64,000 nt of DNA from Hyphomicrobium_A sp963724945 (GTDB lineage Bacteria; Pseudomonadota; Alphaproteobacteria; Rhizobiales; Hyphomicrobiaceae), in the NCBI GenBank assembly GCA_963724945.1, contig CAVRWL010000003.1:1922001-1986000 (forward strand), given 5' to 3'. Positions 39,006 through 48,576 of this stretch are shown in pieces. Every line of letters starts with the position of its first letter. Within the stretch, counting starts at the first letter, position 1. The translations under genes were made by a program, and so were the position numbers. Below the pieces are notes generated by a model. It was not told the DNA's origin and did no database searches. It saw only the letters and a program-made list of their open reading frames with translations.

Positions 39006-39848
39006 AAAAGATCGCCGTCATCGGCGCGACCGGCATGCTCGGGCTTCCCGTGGCGCGCGCGCTCTCAGAGGCCGGCTTCGCCGTCACCGCGCTCGCGCGC
39101 AACCCGGACGCCGCGCGCCGCGTGCTGCCCGAGCCCATCGCGATCATCGCGGCCGACGCGCGCGACGAGGACAGCCTCCGGCGCGGGCTGGCCGGCGCCG
39201 ACGGCCTCTATCTCAACCTGTCGGTCGCGGCGGGCGAGCGCCAGGGCGACTTCCACACCGAGGCGCAGGGGCTCGCCCACATCCTCGCCGCCGCGGCCGC
39301 CACCGGCATCACGCGCGTCGGCTACCTCTCCGCCCTCATCGCCGACAGCCCCGAGCGCTGGTGGGTGCTCGATGTGTGGCGCGCAGCGATCGCCCGCGTC
39401 AAAGCCTCGGGCATCCCCTCGACGATCTTCTATCCCTCCAACTTCATGGAGACGCTGGCGCAGCGACACGTCATGGGGGGAGCGCTGGTCACGATCGGCA
39501 GCGCGCTCTATCCCAACTACTGGATCGCCGGCGCGGACTACGGCCGCCAGGTCGCGCGCGCGTTTGCATTGCCGGAGGCGGCGAACCGCGAGTACGTGAT
39601 CCAGGGGCCCGAGCCGCTGACGTATGCGGAGGCCGCCGCGCGCTACGCCGCCGCCAAGATCCTTGCGCGTCGTCAATGTGCCGCTGTGGATCTTCGCCGC
39701 GGCGGGGCTCGTCTCGCCGGCGATGGACTACAACGCCCACATCATGCGCACGGTGCTCTCCTACCCGGAGGAGTTCAAGGCGCAAGCCGCGTGGGACGAG
39801 CTCGGCCGCCCCACCACCACGCTCGAGGACTTCGCCAAGGGCGCGTGA
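39002..39848 (+). pseudogene. NmrA-like NAD(P)-binding protein, one frameshift
   Basis: From ATG 39002 the protein opens with the Rossmann motif KIAVIGATGMLGLPVARAL and continues with YLNLSVAAGERQGDFHTEAQGL and a STIFYPSNFMETL segment, the pattern of NmrA/atypical SDR proteins. At about 39661 one extra base shifts the frame; the following frame runs LRVVNVPLWIFAAAGLVSP to the end LEDFAKGA, a natural C terminus. The complete protein would be about 281 residues. It is coupled to the preceding oxidoreductase gene by ATGA. Confidence 0.75.
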
Positions 39849-39875
39849 GGCTCCATCACCTCGCCGCGCACGTCG

Positions 39876-39980
39876 GGGAGAGGTCGCGAGCGGAGCGAGC
39901 GGGTGAGGGGCAGCCGCTCTCGGCGGCGCCAGTTTCTGCCCCTCACCCCAACCCTCTCCCCGTAAGAACGGGGAGAGGGG
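39876..39980. repeat. Palindromic intergenic repeat
   Basis: Two inverted repeats are nested here: GGGTGAGGGGCAG (39901-39913) with its complement at 39936-39948, and CCCTCTCCCCG (39952-39962) with CGGGGAGAGGG (39969-39979) around a 6-base loop. The GGGGAGAGG / CCCCTCACCCCAACCCTCTCC composition is that of a repeat common between genes of Rhizobiales-type genomes. The outer stem can act as a terminator for the NmrA-like gene. Confidence 0.65.
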
Positions 39981-40010
39981 GAAGTTGCGCGAGACGCTGT
40001 CGTCCCTCCA

Positions 40011-40165
40011 CCCGTCATCCCGGACGCCGAAGCGGTAGCGGAGGCGATCCGGGATCCAGCATGAAGTCGTCGCAGACGCCTCTATTCTTTGCTTCAAGCT
40101 CCTCCGGCGAGTCTCTGCTGGATCCCGGGTCAGCGGTCGCTGCGCTCCCTCGCCCGGGAAGACGG
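40011..40165. repeat. 155-bp element with CCCGTCATCC terminal inverted repeats, copy 1
   Basis: The element begins CCCGTCATCCCGG (40011-40023) and ends CCCGGGAAGACGG (40153-40165), near-perfect inverted ends. Inside, CGATCCGGGATCCAG and CTGGATCCCGGG form further inverted pairs. It encodes nothing. A related element is at 53823-53979. It resembles a MITE or large REP-type unit. Confidence 0.6.
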
Positions 40166-40324
40166 ATTGGGGCGGGCCCGCCCCGCTGCAGCGCAGCGTG
40201 CGCGCGCGGCTGACGGGCTTGCGTTGACAACGGCAAGCGTGCGCTGTTGATGGGGATCAAGGCGGCGCGTGGAGAAGGGCGCCAGCGTCGTCGGCGTAAA
40301 TTGCTCCCCGAAAGCGCGCACGCC

Positions 40325-40809
40325 ATGTCGTACCTGCGCCAAGACCTTTCCCAGAACGAAGTGCTCGTCGCCCGGGCGCGCTTCAACTGGCTCTATTACG
40401 TGGTGGCGTGGGGCGCGCTCGCCCTCGCGCTCGCGGACGCAGCCCTCCTCATCAACAGCCATCGCCCGCAATGGCTGGCGCTGGGTGTCGCCGGCGTAGG
40501 CTCGCCGTCTTCCTCAGGATCATGTACTGGGTCACGACGACCGAGATCGGCCTCACCAACCGGCGGCTGATCGTGAAGCGCGGCTTTCCCTCCCGGCACA
40601 CGCAGGAGATGGAGCTGCGCGCGATCGAGGAGATCGAGCTCGATCAGGGCGTGCTCGGCCGCCTTCTTGGCTATGGCCGCATCGATGTGCAGGGGACCGG
40701 CGACGACAACGTGAAGGTGCCCGCGATCGCCGATCCCTTGGCGTTCCTGAGGGCGGTGGAGGGCGCCATCGGTGACGCGCGCCCGTCGGCGGCGCAAGGG
40801 CGGGTGTGA
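40325..40809 (+). pseudogene. PH-domain (bPH2/YdbS-like) membrane protein, one frameshift
   Basis: The start MSYLRQDLSQNEVLVARARFNWLYYVVAWGALAL (ATG 40325) gives two membrane helices. Near 40500 a base is missing; the next frame continues VFLRIMYWVTTTEIGLTNRRLIVKRGF and a bPH2-type domain with MELRAIEEIELDQGVLGRLLGYG. The full protein would be about 162 residues, the size of YdbS/YdbT-like inner-membrane proteins with a C-terminal cytoplasmic PH-like domain. Function unknown. The single lesion could be a sequence error. Confidence 0.7.
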
Positions 40810-40951
40810 GGGTGTGAAGGGAGCGTGCGCGGCTGGGACACGACGTGGAACACCGACAAAGCGACCAGCCCGGCGTCAGACGCCAAAGCTTGCCGCGTCT
40901 TCCTTGAGGCGGGAGGGATGCGAGGGAGTTTAGGGACCGCCTAACTCGTCC

Positions 40952-41024
40952 CCGTTTCGCCATTATAGCAATCGCTTCGGATGATGCCCTTCGGCGAGCC
41001 GCGGCGAAAGAAGACGCGAAGCAT
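40952..41024 (+). repeat. 73-bp direct repeat, left copy
   Basis: This copy runs from CCGTTTCGCCATTATAGCAA to GCAT and shares roughly 85% of positions with 41236-41307, including the invariant core ATTATAGCAATCGCTTCGGA. The copies are 211 bp apart. Confidence 0.75.
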
Positions 41025-41235
41025 AGCAGGATAAATGACCTAAAATGGTAAGCCACAAACTTATTGAAATATAACAATATTAGTCGTGCATCATGGTGTA
41101 TTGGCCTTGTCTATTATTGCCAATCTCTCATCATGTGCGCGCGTCCGATGCCCAGATAGGATTGAGAACCGCGGGGCCTCCTAGTGGATCTCTGTGTGAG
41201 AAACACGGGATTCTAGCCGATAATCTCACTACGTT

Positions 41236-41307
41236 CCGTTTTGCCATTATAGCAATCGCTTCGGATGATGCCTTTCGGCGAGACCCGGCGAAAGAAGGAG
41301 AGAGCAT
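41236..41307 (+). repeat. 73-bp direct repeat, right copy
   Basis: Same orientation as 40952-41024. The two copies enclose an AT-rich gene-free spacer, as would be left by duplication or by an element inserted between repeats. Confidence 0.75.
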
Positions 41308-41635
41308 GACAAGGTGCTGTATCGTATAATCCAAATGCCTCCTCCTAGAGTATTGGCTATCATATTGAATTATCATACGAAAAATCGTATAGCGTCGAAA
41401 AATGACAAAGAGCTACATATATGTATGAAACAAGTGAAGTCGCATGGCACACCATAAGTTGCTGTATTCTATAGTTGTAACAATATGTTATACCGCTACG
41501 CATAAATGGTCATGAGCCTGTTATTGGCTTGAACTAATATCATGTACGCAGAGCATGTCATCTGGAGCATATAGCAACTTGATGTGCCTTATTTTCGACA
41601 TGAATCCATTTTATGCAGCAAAAAGGCGCGATACC

Positions 41636-42190
41636 ATGGAGATGGGTATGGGCGAGAAATCTGTGGGAATTAGCAAGGCTCGGATCAACGCCGATGGCAT
41701 CGAGCTGGAGGTGGAAGGGGCAGGCTTGGACTTGCCAAATCTGATGACCCAAGTCGCGGAGATGCGGCGCGCCCTAGGTCCGGCGCCCGCAATAACACCG
41801 CGCGCGACGCCACGCGCTGATGGAGTGGGGGGCTCTCCGCCTACCGGCATGCCGGCGATTTCCACCAACACCATTGCTAGCTTGGCAAGTGCCAGCACGG
41901 GCTCCGATCTGGTGATGGCGGCGATGGCGCATCTCACGCTCGTGCAGCAGAAGGATGCGGCCGCTCGGCGCGAAATCCTTGAGGAAATGAGGGCGGCTAA
42001 GACCTACTACAAAGGCTCGTTCAGCGGCAATCTGAGCTCGTACTTGGACAACTTGGTCAAAGCGAAACGCCTAAACCTCGTTGCCAAGGAAACGTACGCG
42101 CTTCCCAACGCAGAGCGGCAAAATTTCGAGGGGGTCTCATTGCAAATGCGGGTTAGCCGCGTGCTTCGGCCAACCCCGGCGCACGGATAA
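41636..42190 (+). CDS. Hypothetical protein with winged-helix-like C terminus
   Basis: The frame is open from an ATG at 41555; later ATGs at 41636, 41642 and 41648 are closer to a purine-rich ATGGAGATGGGT, and I use 41636 (184 residues). I do not recognise the family. The N-terminal third is acidic (INADGIELEVEGAGLDLPNLM), the middle is a Pro/Thr/Ala-rich linker, and the C-terminal SFSGNLSSYLDNLVKAKRLNLVAKETYALP reads like helix-wing elements of a winged-helix domain. The next gene starts 17 bp later and also carries such a segment, so they probably form an operon. Confidence 0.55.
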   Translation: MEMGMGEKSVGISKARINADGIELEVEGAGLDLPNLMTQVAEMRRALGPAPAITPRATPRADGVGGSPPTGMPAISTNTIASLASASTGSDLVMAAMAHLTLVQQKDAAARREILEEMRAAKTYYKGSFSGNLSSYLDNLVKAKRLNLVAKETYALPNAERQNFEGVSLQMRVSRVLRPTPAHG

Positions 42191-42207
42191 GGACTAGGGG
42201 ATATTCA

Positions 42208-43405
42208 ATGGCATTGAAGGATTCTGTTGGAACAAAATCGGCACTCGCTGAAGAGGCGATTGAATCAGAATCGTGCGAGGCTTCGTCACTTACGATGAGG
42301 AAGCTCACGAGGTGGCCCTGACGCCCGACGGCATGCGCCTTGGTAACCGGGCGAAGTTGCTCGTGTACCTCACGGCGCTTCAGGGCTGGCCGTTCATCAC
42401 CAAGACGTCTGTCGCCTCTGGGACGCGAAGCCTGCAGACATCGAGAAGGCAACAGGGATCGCCGGGGGCAGCCTTCGTCCCTTGCTTGGAGAACTCCTGG
42501 ACGGGGGCTTTCTCACGTGTGAGAACGCGCACTATGCAGTGCGCGTGACCAGCTTCGCCGCCATTTCCGCCGAGCTGGCTGCACCTGGCGCTATGCCGTC
42601 CCGGAAGCGTGCACGCCGTTGGGCGTCTGCCAAAAACGACTGCATAAGTGTCCGTGCCGTGATCGCGCTCAAGGATCTCAAGAACATCCTGCAAGGCAGC
42701 CTCGGCCGCCTCGACAAGCTGCTGATCATACTCAGGGCGGCAGACAAGCCCGTTGGGGTTGCTGGAAATACGTCAGCTCGCCACAGCAGCAGGCTTCCAC
42801 GGCCAGAAGAAGGTGGAACATTTCCGAAATCCTCTCCTCCTCGAAGGGGAAGGCGATCCGTACCCCTTCAGGCTGGGAGCTGACAGATGCCGGTCGCGCG
42901 CACGTCGATGCGCTGCTTGGTCTCCCGGCGGCCCAGCAGCCATCGCCGCCTGTGGTCGATCTGCGTAAGGAGATGGGCAAGATCACAAACTCCGACACCC
43001 GGGCCTTCGTCGATGAAGCTTTGAAGTGTTACGAGGGCAAACTCTACCGCTCCGCAATTGTGATGTCATGGCTCGCGGCCGTGGATGTGCTCTACGCTTA
43101 CGTTCTCGAGCACCACCTCAGGGCGTTCAACAACGACGCCGCCAGCCGGGCCGCTAAGTGCGAGGAGCAAAAATGGAAGCCAGCGGTCACCGCCCATGAC
43201 CTTGCGCTGATGAAGGAGCGCGATTTTCTCGACCGCCTCGCCGCGATCTCCATGATCGGCAAGAACGTCAAGACCGCGCTAGTCGAGTGCCTCGATCGCC
43301 GCAATGGCTGCGGTCATCCCAAACTCGCTCAAGATTGGTCCCCAAGGCGTCGGACACCACATCGAGACGCTGATCCTCAACGTCTTTCAGAAGTTCGCCA
43401 TGTGA
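42208..43405 (+). pseudogene. Winged-helix plus HEPN-like protein, about five frameshifts
   Basis: The coding signal starts at ATG 42208 and passes through all three frames, with shifts near 42272, 42400, 42757, 42820 and 43321, ending at 43405 (about 399 residues if repaired). The pieces in order are a wHTH-like region (LTPDGMRLGNRAKLLVYLTAL, then PADIEKATGIAGGSLRPLLGELLDGGFLT), a basic linker (PSRKRARRWASAKN), a second domain with WNISEILSSSKGKAIRTPSGWELTDAGR, and a helical C-terminal domain with ALKCYEGKLYRSAIVMSWLA and RNGCGH at 43300-43317. R-x4-H preceded by paired helices is the HEPN RNase pattern. Whether the shifts are errors or decay cannot be told. Confidence 0.55.
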
Positions 43406-43530
43406 AAAAAAGGGTTCAGCGGCGCTTACCGGTGACCGCGCGAAGGAGCCTTACTCCGGAGCATATGCTTGGAGCTGGACGGTTGGAGGAAGTCTGAGTT
43501 AGCTCTTTCTGCTTTGTGGGAAGTTGATGA

Positions 43531-44043
43531 TCAATCAGAATTCTCACCGCGCGTGGTCACTTTGAGGTCTTCTGCGTTGGCGGTGTCCAGCCAACCCTCA
43601 GAGCCCGCTTGGTGTAGCGTGTTCATAAGGTCGGAAGGAGTGGGCCAAGAGAGCTCCTCAAAGAACGTATAGACGTGCCCAACAGAAATAGGCTCGAGTT
43701 CAAGGACCCGTGATACGTAGTAGACCGCCAGCGTGCACTTTTGCTTTGCATTCGTCGGCTGTTTTGAAGCGGCGAAATCAATGGCAGAGGGCCTGCCCTT
43801 TGGGCGAAGGTCCAGGTCCTTTATCTGCTTTAACACGATCTTCGACTTCTTTGGCGTCGGAGTTTTGGGCCCCTTCGGAAGACTGGGGGCTTTTCGCTCG
43901 GCCTGCGCACTCTGCTTCGGCGGCGCCAACCCACCGAACTTTGAATTGAACCAAGTGGTTATCCGCCCCCGCGTGCCCTCATCGACCGATCCCATCGCGT
44001 CATCAATCGCCTTGATAGCATCGCCCTCAGATTTACCATCCAT
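43531..44043 (-). CDS. Hypothetical protein with basic linker and winged-helix-like end
   Basis: From ATG 44043, preceded by GAGGGCATTCAAG, the product is 170 residues. The N-terminal 40 residues are acidic and helical (DAIKAIDDAMGSVDEGTRGRI), followed by a Lys/Pro-rich linker (PSLPKGPKTPTPKKSK) and a C-terminal domain (CTLAVYYVSRVLELEPISVGHVYTFFEELSW ... LMNTLHQAGSEGWLDTANAEDLKVTTRGE) that reads as a winged helix. No function is known. It converges on the HEPN-like gene with 125 bp between and shares with its two neighbours the linker-plus-wing design. Confidence 0.6.
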   Translation of the reverse strand: MDGKSEGDAIKAIDDAMGSVDEGTRGRITTWFNSKFGGLAPPKQSAQAERKAPSLPKGPKTPTPKKSKIVLKQIKDLDLRPKGRPSAIDFAASKQPTNAKQKCTLAVYYVSRVLELEPISVGHVYTFFEELSWPTPSDLMNTLHQAGSEGWLDTANAEDLKVTTRGENSD

Positions 44044-44242
44044 CTTGAATGCCCTCAAAAGCTGTCAAAAGGAGATGGGGCCACAATCAAAGAATGCAAG
44101 GTGTCTATTTCAAAGAATTGAAAATGCCAGTGTGCCGCCACCGTTGGCGCCATGTCGACTGCGCGTTCATGCTTTGCAACGCTGGTATTCTGAACGGCTG
44201 CATGCATAACCCAACCCTTGCCGCGTCGCCGCTAGGACGTTG

Positions 44243-44289
44243 CCCCCATCCCCATGAGCGAAAAGCCAATTCTACCCGGCCCCGACGGC
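44243..44289 (+). pseudogene. Remnant of a parC 5' end
   Basis: The sequence CCCCCATCCCCATGAGCGA plus the next 25 bases repeats the start region of parC at 46286-46331 with few differences, including the ATG and the following codons for a MS(D/E)KP.LPGPDG-like N terminus. After GGCCCCGACGGC the match stops and the frame ends after about 35 codons. It appears to be a leftover of another parC copy. Confidence 0.65.
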
Positions 44290-44390
44290 GCCGACCGCTC
44301 GCCCACGCCCTCGCCCCCGCACGCCCCATCGGCTAGACTCCCCGTTTCGCGCCAAGGCGCCTAAGTCGCGCAGCGGCAGGAGTTTGCGTC

Positions 44391-44711
44391 ATGCGCAAGG
44401 GCTGGTGGAGAGCGGGCATCGTCGTCATCGCTTTGGCGGCGCTCGTCCCGTTGCTCTTCGCCCTCTACAGGTCCGAGGAGCGGCGCCACAAGCTCGCCGA
44501 GATCCAAGCCGGCATCCACGCCGTCGCCGCGCGCGAGGCGGACTTGAAGGCGCGCTTCGACGCGCTCAACGCCGAATCCGCGACGGCGGCGAACGACCCC
44601 GACCGCCTCAGGGTGCTCGGCGCGCGCCGCCTCGGCCTCATCAAGGAGAATGAAGCCTTGAAGAAGGACCTCGACCGGCTTCAGCATGACCTCGACGCGG
44701 CCAAGCGCTGA
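44391..44711 (+). CDS. Small membrane-anchored coiled-coil protein
   Basis: The 106-residue protein has one N-terminal membrane helix (AGIVVIALAALVPLLFALY) and then a charged coiled coil of about 75 residues (AEIQAGIHAVAAREADLKARF, ENEALKKDLDRLQHDLDAAKR), a layout like FtsB/DivIC but without their conserved C-terminal motif. ATG 44391 follows GGCAGGAG. It lies between the parC 5' remnant and the 2OG-oxygenase gene. Function unknown. Confidence 0.6.
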   Translation: MRKGWWRAGIVVIALAALVPLLFALYRSEERRHKLAEIQAGIHAVAAREADLKARFDALNAESATAANDPDRLRVLGARRLGLIKENEALKKDLDRLQHDLDAAKR

Positions 44712-44888
44712 CGCGGGCTGGCCTGCCTTGACCGCTCGGGGACGAGGCGGCATAATCGCACGCTCAATGCTCGCCGGCGGGAAACCATATGGGGGCTTCG
44801 GCTCCTTGACGCGGCGGGCAACGATCTGTCGGACCGACCCCGGCCAATGCTCTGATACGTCATCGTCGCGCGTCCGCAAGGAGCTTTC

Positions 44889-46153
44889 ATGCCGGCCGAC
44901 CTCATCAATCCGACCGTGCGCGCCCGCGCCGGCGACTACGCCGGCAAGTTCCAGAGCGCGGAGCCGTTCCGGCACGTCTCGATCGACGACTTCCTGACGC
45001 CGGCCGCCGCCGAGCGGCTGCTGGCGCAATTCCCCGCCGTCGCCGATCCCGCAAAGCTGCTCAACGAGTTCGGCGAGCCCAACCCGAAATCGGCCGTCTC
45101 CGACGTCGGCTCGCTCGGGCCGGCCTACGTCGAGATGGGTCGCTTCATTCAAACGCCGTCCTTTCTCAAGCTGATGGAGGACATCACGGGCATTCCCGAC
45201 CTGCACTACGATCCCTATTACTACGGCGCCGGCACGCACGAGAATTTTCACGGCGCCGGCATCGACCCGCACTACGACTTCAACATTCACCCGAAGACGG
45301 CCGAGCACCGCCGCATCAACGCGATCATCTACCTCAACAAGGACTGGGACCCGGCCTGGAAGGGATCGATCTGCTTTCACACCGATCCCTGGGACCCAAG
45401 GCACGACCGCATCAAAGAGGTGCAGGCGATCTTCAACCGCTGCGTCGTCTTCGAGACGACCGAGCGCAGCTGGCATTCGGTGCCGGTGGTCGATCTGCCC
45501 GAGGACAAGCGCCACCTCAGCCGCAAGAGCTTCACGATTCTATCTCTACACCAAGACGCGGCCGAGCGAGGAAGCCGCCCCCGAGCACGGAACGGTCTAT
45601 GTTCAAACGGGGCTGTCGCCGCACATCAAGGCGGGCCGCACCCTGACGGCCGCCGACGTCGACGAGATTTATGCCAACCTCGCCCGACGCAACTCCTATT
45701 CTGCGCAATCTCTACAAGCGCGAGTACACGTTCTCGCGCTACATCGGCGCCTTGAAGGAGCAAATAGCGGCGCTGAAGCGCTCCTCCTACGTTCCGCTCG
45801 TGGGCTACGCGAAGCTCGCAACCGTGAGCGCGCCGCTGTTCCCGGACCTGTTCATGGACCGGCACGTGGAGTTCACCATGCGGCTCTTGCGCCCCGCCCG
45901 TGGCATGCGCGTTGCGTGCTACTGCGCCGAGGGGTTCGACGCCGATACGGTCATCACGGTGGCGGCCGGCGGAGCGAAGGCCAGCAAGAGGGTGCGGCGC
46001 GGCGCGCTGATCGACATCGATCTGACGTTCAACCCCGCGCTCGAGGGCGAGCAGATCGTGACCATCGATGCCGACAAGAGCAGCAAGCCGCATGGAGGCG
46101 CCGATGCGCGCACCTTGTCGGTGGTGGTCGAGCGCATCGAGCTCGTGCATTGA
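44889..46153 (+). pseudogene. 2OG-Fe(II) oxygenase-like protein, two frameshifts
   Basis: From ATG 44889 the double-stranded beta-helix domain shows the metal triad: HYD in GIDPHYDFNIHP and the distal His in ERSWHSVPVV, with INAIIYLNKDWDPAWKGSICF between. At about 45540 one extra base shifts the frame to YLYTKTRPSEEAAPEHGTVYV, and another near 45696 restores a frame with LRNLYKREYTFSRYIGALKEQI and a C-terminal beta-rich domain ending RTLSVVVERIELVH. The repaired protein is about 421 residues. Such proteins hydroxylate proteins, lipids or glycans; the substrate is unknown. Both lesions are single extra bases. Confidence 0.75.
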
Positions 46154-46296
46154 GGGGGTGCCGAGCCTCGATCCTGCATTTTCTTAGCCAAGGCCTGCAG
46201 GCTCTTGATCGGCGGCCGGCCGCTGGAGTGGCGCCGGTCTGTGCATCCACAACCCGGGCCTTGCGGGCCCCGGGCTGAGGCGCTACCCCCATCCCC

Positions 46297-48576
46297 ATGA
46301 GCGACAAACCGATTTGCCGGGCCCCGACGGCATCGAGCCGATTCTGCTCCGGGACGCGCTCGAGGAGCGCTACCTCGCCTATGCGCTGTCGACCATCATC
46401 CACCGCGCGCTGCCCGACGTGCGCGACGGGCTGAAGCCGGTGCACCGGCGCCTGCTCTACGCCATGCGCGAGCTGCAGCTCGACCCGCCGCCGGCTACAA
46501 GAAGTGCGCCAAGGTGGTCGGCGACGTGATGGGCAAGTACCACCCGCACGGCGACCAGGCGATCTACGACGCGCTGGTGCGGCTGGCCCAGGACTTCGCC
46601 CAGCGCTACCCGCTGGTCGACGGCCAGGGCAACTTCGGCAACATCGACGGCGATAACGCCGCGGCCATGCGCTACACCGAGTGCCGGCTGACCGAGGCCG
46701 CGCAGCTGCTGCTCGACGGCATCGACGAGGACGCCGTCGACTTCCGCGCCACCTACGACGGCGAGGAGCGGAGCCGGTCGTGCTGCCGGCGGCTTCCCGA
46801 ACCTGCTGGCCAACGGCTCGTCCGGCATCGCCGTCGGCATGGCGACCTCCATCCCGCCGCACAACGCCGCCGAGCTGTGCGACGGCGCTGCTGCACCTCA
46901 TCAAGCACCCCAACGCGCGCGTCGGAAGCTGGTCGAGATGATCCCGGGCCCGGACTTCCCCACCGGCGGCGTGATCGTCGAGCCGCGCATCGCATCCTCG
47001 AGGCCTACGAGACCGGCCGCGGCGGCGTGCGCCTGCGCGCCCGCTGGAACAAGGAGGAGACCGGGCGCGGCACCTACCAGATCGTCGTCACCGAGATCCC
47101 CTATCAGGTGCAGAAGGCCGGCTGATCGAGCAGCATCGCCGAGCTGATCGAGGCGAAGAAGCTGCCGCTGCTGGGCGACGTGCGCGACGAGTCGGCCGAG
47201 GACGATCCGCCTGGTGCTGGAGCCGAAGAGCCGCACCGTCGAGCCGGAGGTGCTGATGGAGAGCCTGTTCCGGCTGTCCGACCTCGAGGTGCGCTTCGCG
47301 CTCAACATGAACGTGCTGTCGACGGGGCAGGTGCCGCAGCGTGATGGGCCTGAGGGAGGTGCTGCGGCCTTCCTCGACCACCGCGCGCGAGGTGCTGGTG
47401 CGCCGCGCACGCAATTCCGCCTCGGGCAAGATCGAGCAGCGGCTGCACATCCTGGACGGCTTCCTGATCGCCTACCTCAACCTCGACGAGGTGATCCGCA
47501 TCGTCCGCTTCGAGGACGAGCCCAAGGCCGAAGCTGATCGACGCGCTTCAAGCTCACCGACATCCAGGCCGAGGCGATCCTCAACATGCGCCTGCGCCCG
47601 CTGTCGCAAGCTGGAGGAGATGGAGATCGGCCGAGCACGCCAAGCTCTCCGAAGGAGCGGCGCGAATTGAAGCAGCTCTTGAAGTCGGACGAGCTGCAGT
47701 GGGAGAAGGTCGCCGCCGAGGTCAAGGAGACGCGCGAAGCGTATTCGGCCGAAGACCGAGCTCGGCGCGCCGCCGCACCGCGTTCGCCGAGGCGCCGCCC
47801 GAGATCGCCGTCGACCTCGAGCAGGCCATGATCGAGAAGCGAGCCGATCACCGTCATCCTGTCGGAGAAGGGCTGGATCCGCGCGCTCAAGGGCCACGTC
47901 GACGACCTCGCCGAGCTCAACTTCAAGGAGGGCGACAAGCTGAAACGCGCTTCTCATGCGCGCGAGACCACCGACAAGCTGCTGTTGTTCGCCTCCAACG
48001 GCCGGTTCTTCACGCTCGAGCGCCGACAAGCTGCCGCGGCGGGCGCGGGCACGGCGAGCCGGTGCGCCTGATGATCGATCTGGACGACGAACCGACGACA
48101 TCGCGGCAGCTCTTCGCCTACGAGCCGGGACGCAAGCTGCTCGTCGCGTCGACCGCCGGCTACGGCTTCATCGTGCCCGAGGACGAGGTCGTGGCGGGAA
48201 CGCGCAAGGGCAAGCAGATGCTGAACGTGTCGGAGCCCGACGAGGCCAAGGTGTGCGTGCCGGTCGACGGCGATTGCGTCGCGATCGATCGGCGAGAACC
48301 GCAAGATGCTGGTGTTCCCGCTCGACGAGGTGCAACGAGATGACGCGCGGCAAGGGCGTGATCCTGCAGCGCTTCAAGGACGGCGGGCTCTGCGACGCGC
48401 GCGTCTTCAAGAAGGCCGACGGGCTCACCTGGCTCGATGCGGCCGGGCGAACCTTCACGCTCTCCTGGTCCGAGCTGAAGGACTGGGTCGGCGTCCGCTC
48501 GCAGGCAGGCCGCGTCGCGCCCAAGGGCTTCCCGCGCTCCAACAAGTTCGGCTTGCGTTTAGAGCGTAATTTATAG
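46297..48576 (+). pseudogene. parC: DNA topoisomerase IV subunit A, broken by many single-base indels
   Basis: ParC protein segments are recognisable in order through all three frames: LEERYLAYALSTIIHRALPDVRDGLKPVHRR, GDVMGKYHPHGDQAIYDALVRLAQDF, the catalytic-Tyr region DGDNAAAMRYTECRLTE, then the tower and C-terminal domains to GFPRSNKFG. I count more than 25 one-base insertions or losses, among them near 46312, 46496, 46770, 46792, 46884, 46924, 47118, 47134, 47204, 47340, 47530, 47541, 47603, 47632, 47757, 47840, 48021, 48038, 48110, 48288 and 48333. Between them the amino-acid sequence is intact with no substituted stops. The end (FGLRLERNL) differs from the usual FGPAF-type end, which is found in a second copy at 50284-50409. 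Confidence 0.85.

Larger units (their letters stand above)
40810..41635. other. Gene-free, AT-rich stretch
   Basis: No convincing gene is seen in these 826 bases. Composition falls sharply from about 41025 on, and short frames on either strand show no protein-like pattern. The stretch holds a 73-bp direct repeat (annotated separately) and marks the left side of the accessory segment. Confidence 0.6.

Noticed and set aside
37541..40213. An 890-codon frame spanning two genes and the repeats after them
   Set aside because: Chimera made by two frameshifts: its parts are the oxidoreductase start, the NmrA-like protein and translated repeat DNA.
41093..41554. Short frames in the AT-rich stretch as genes
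   Set aside because: They fall in the direct repeat or low-complexity sequence, lack ribosome sites and show no protein pattern.
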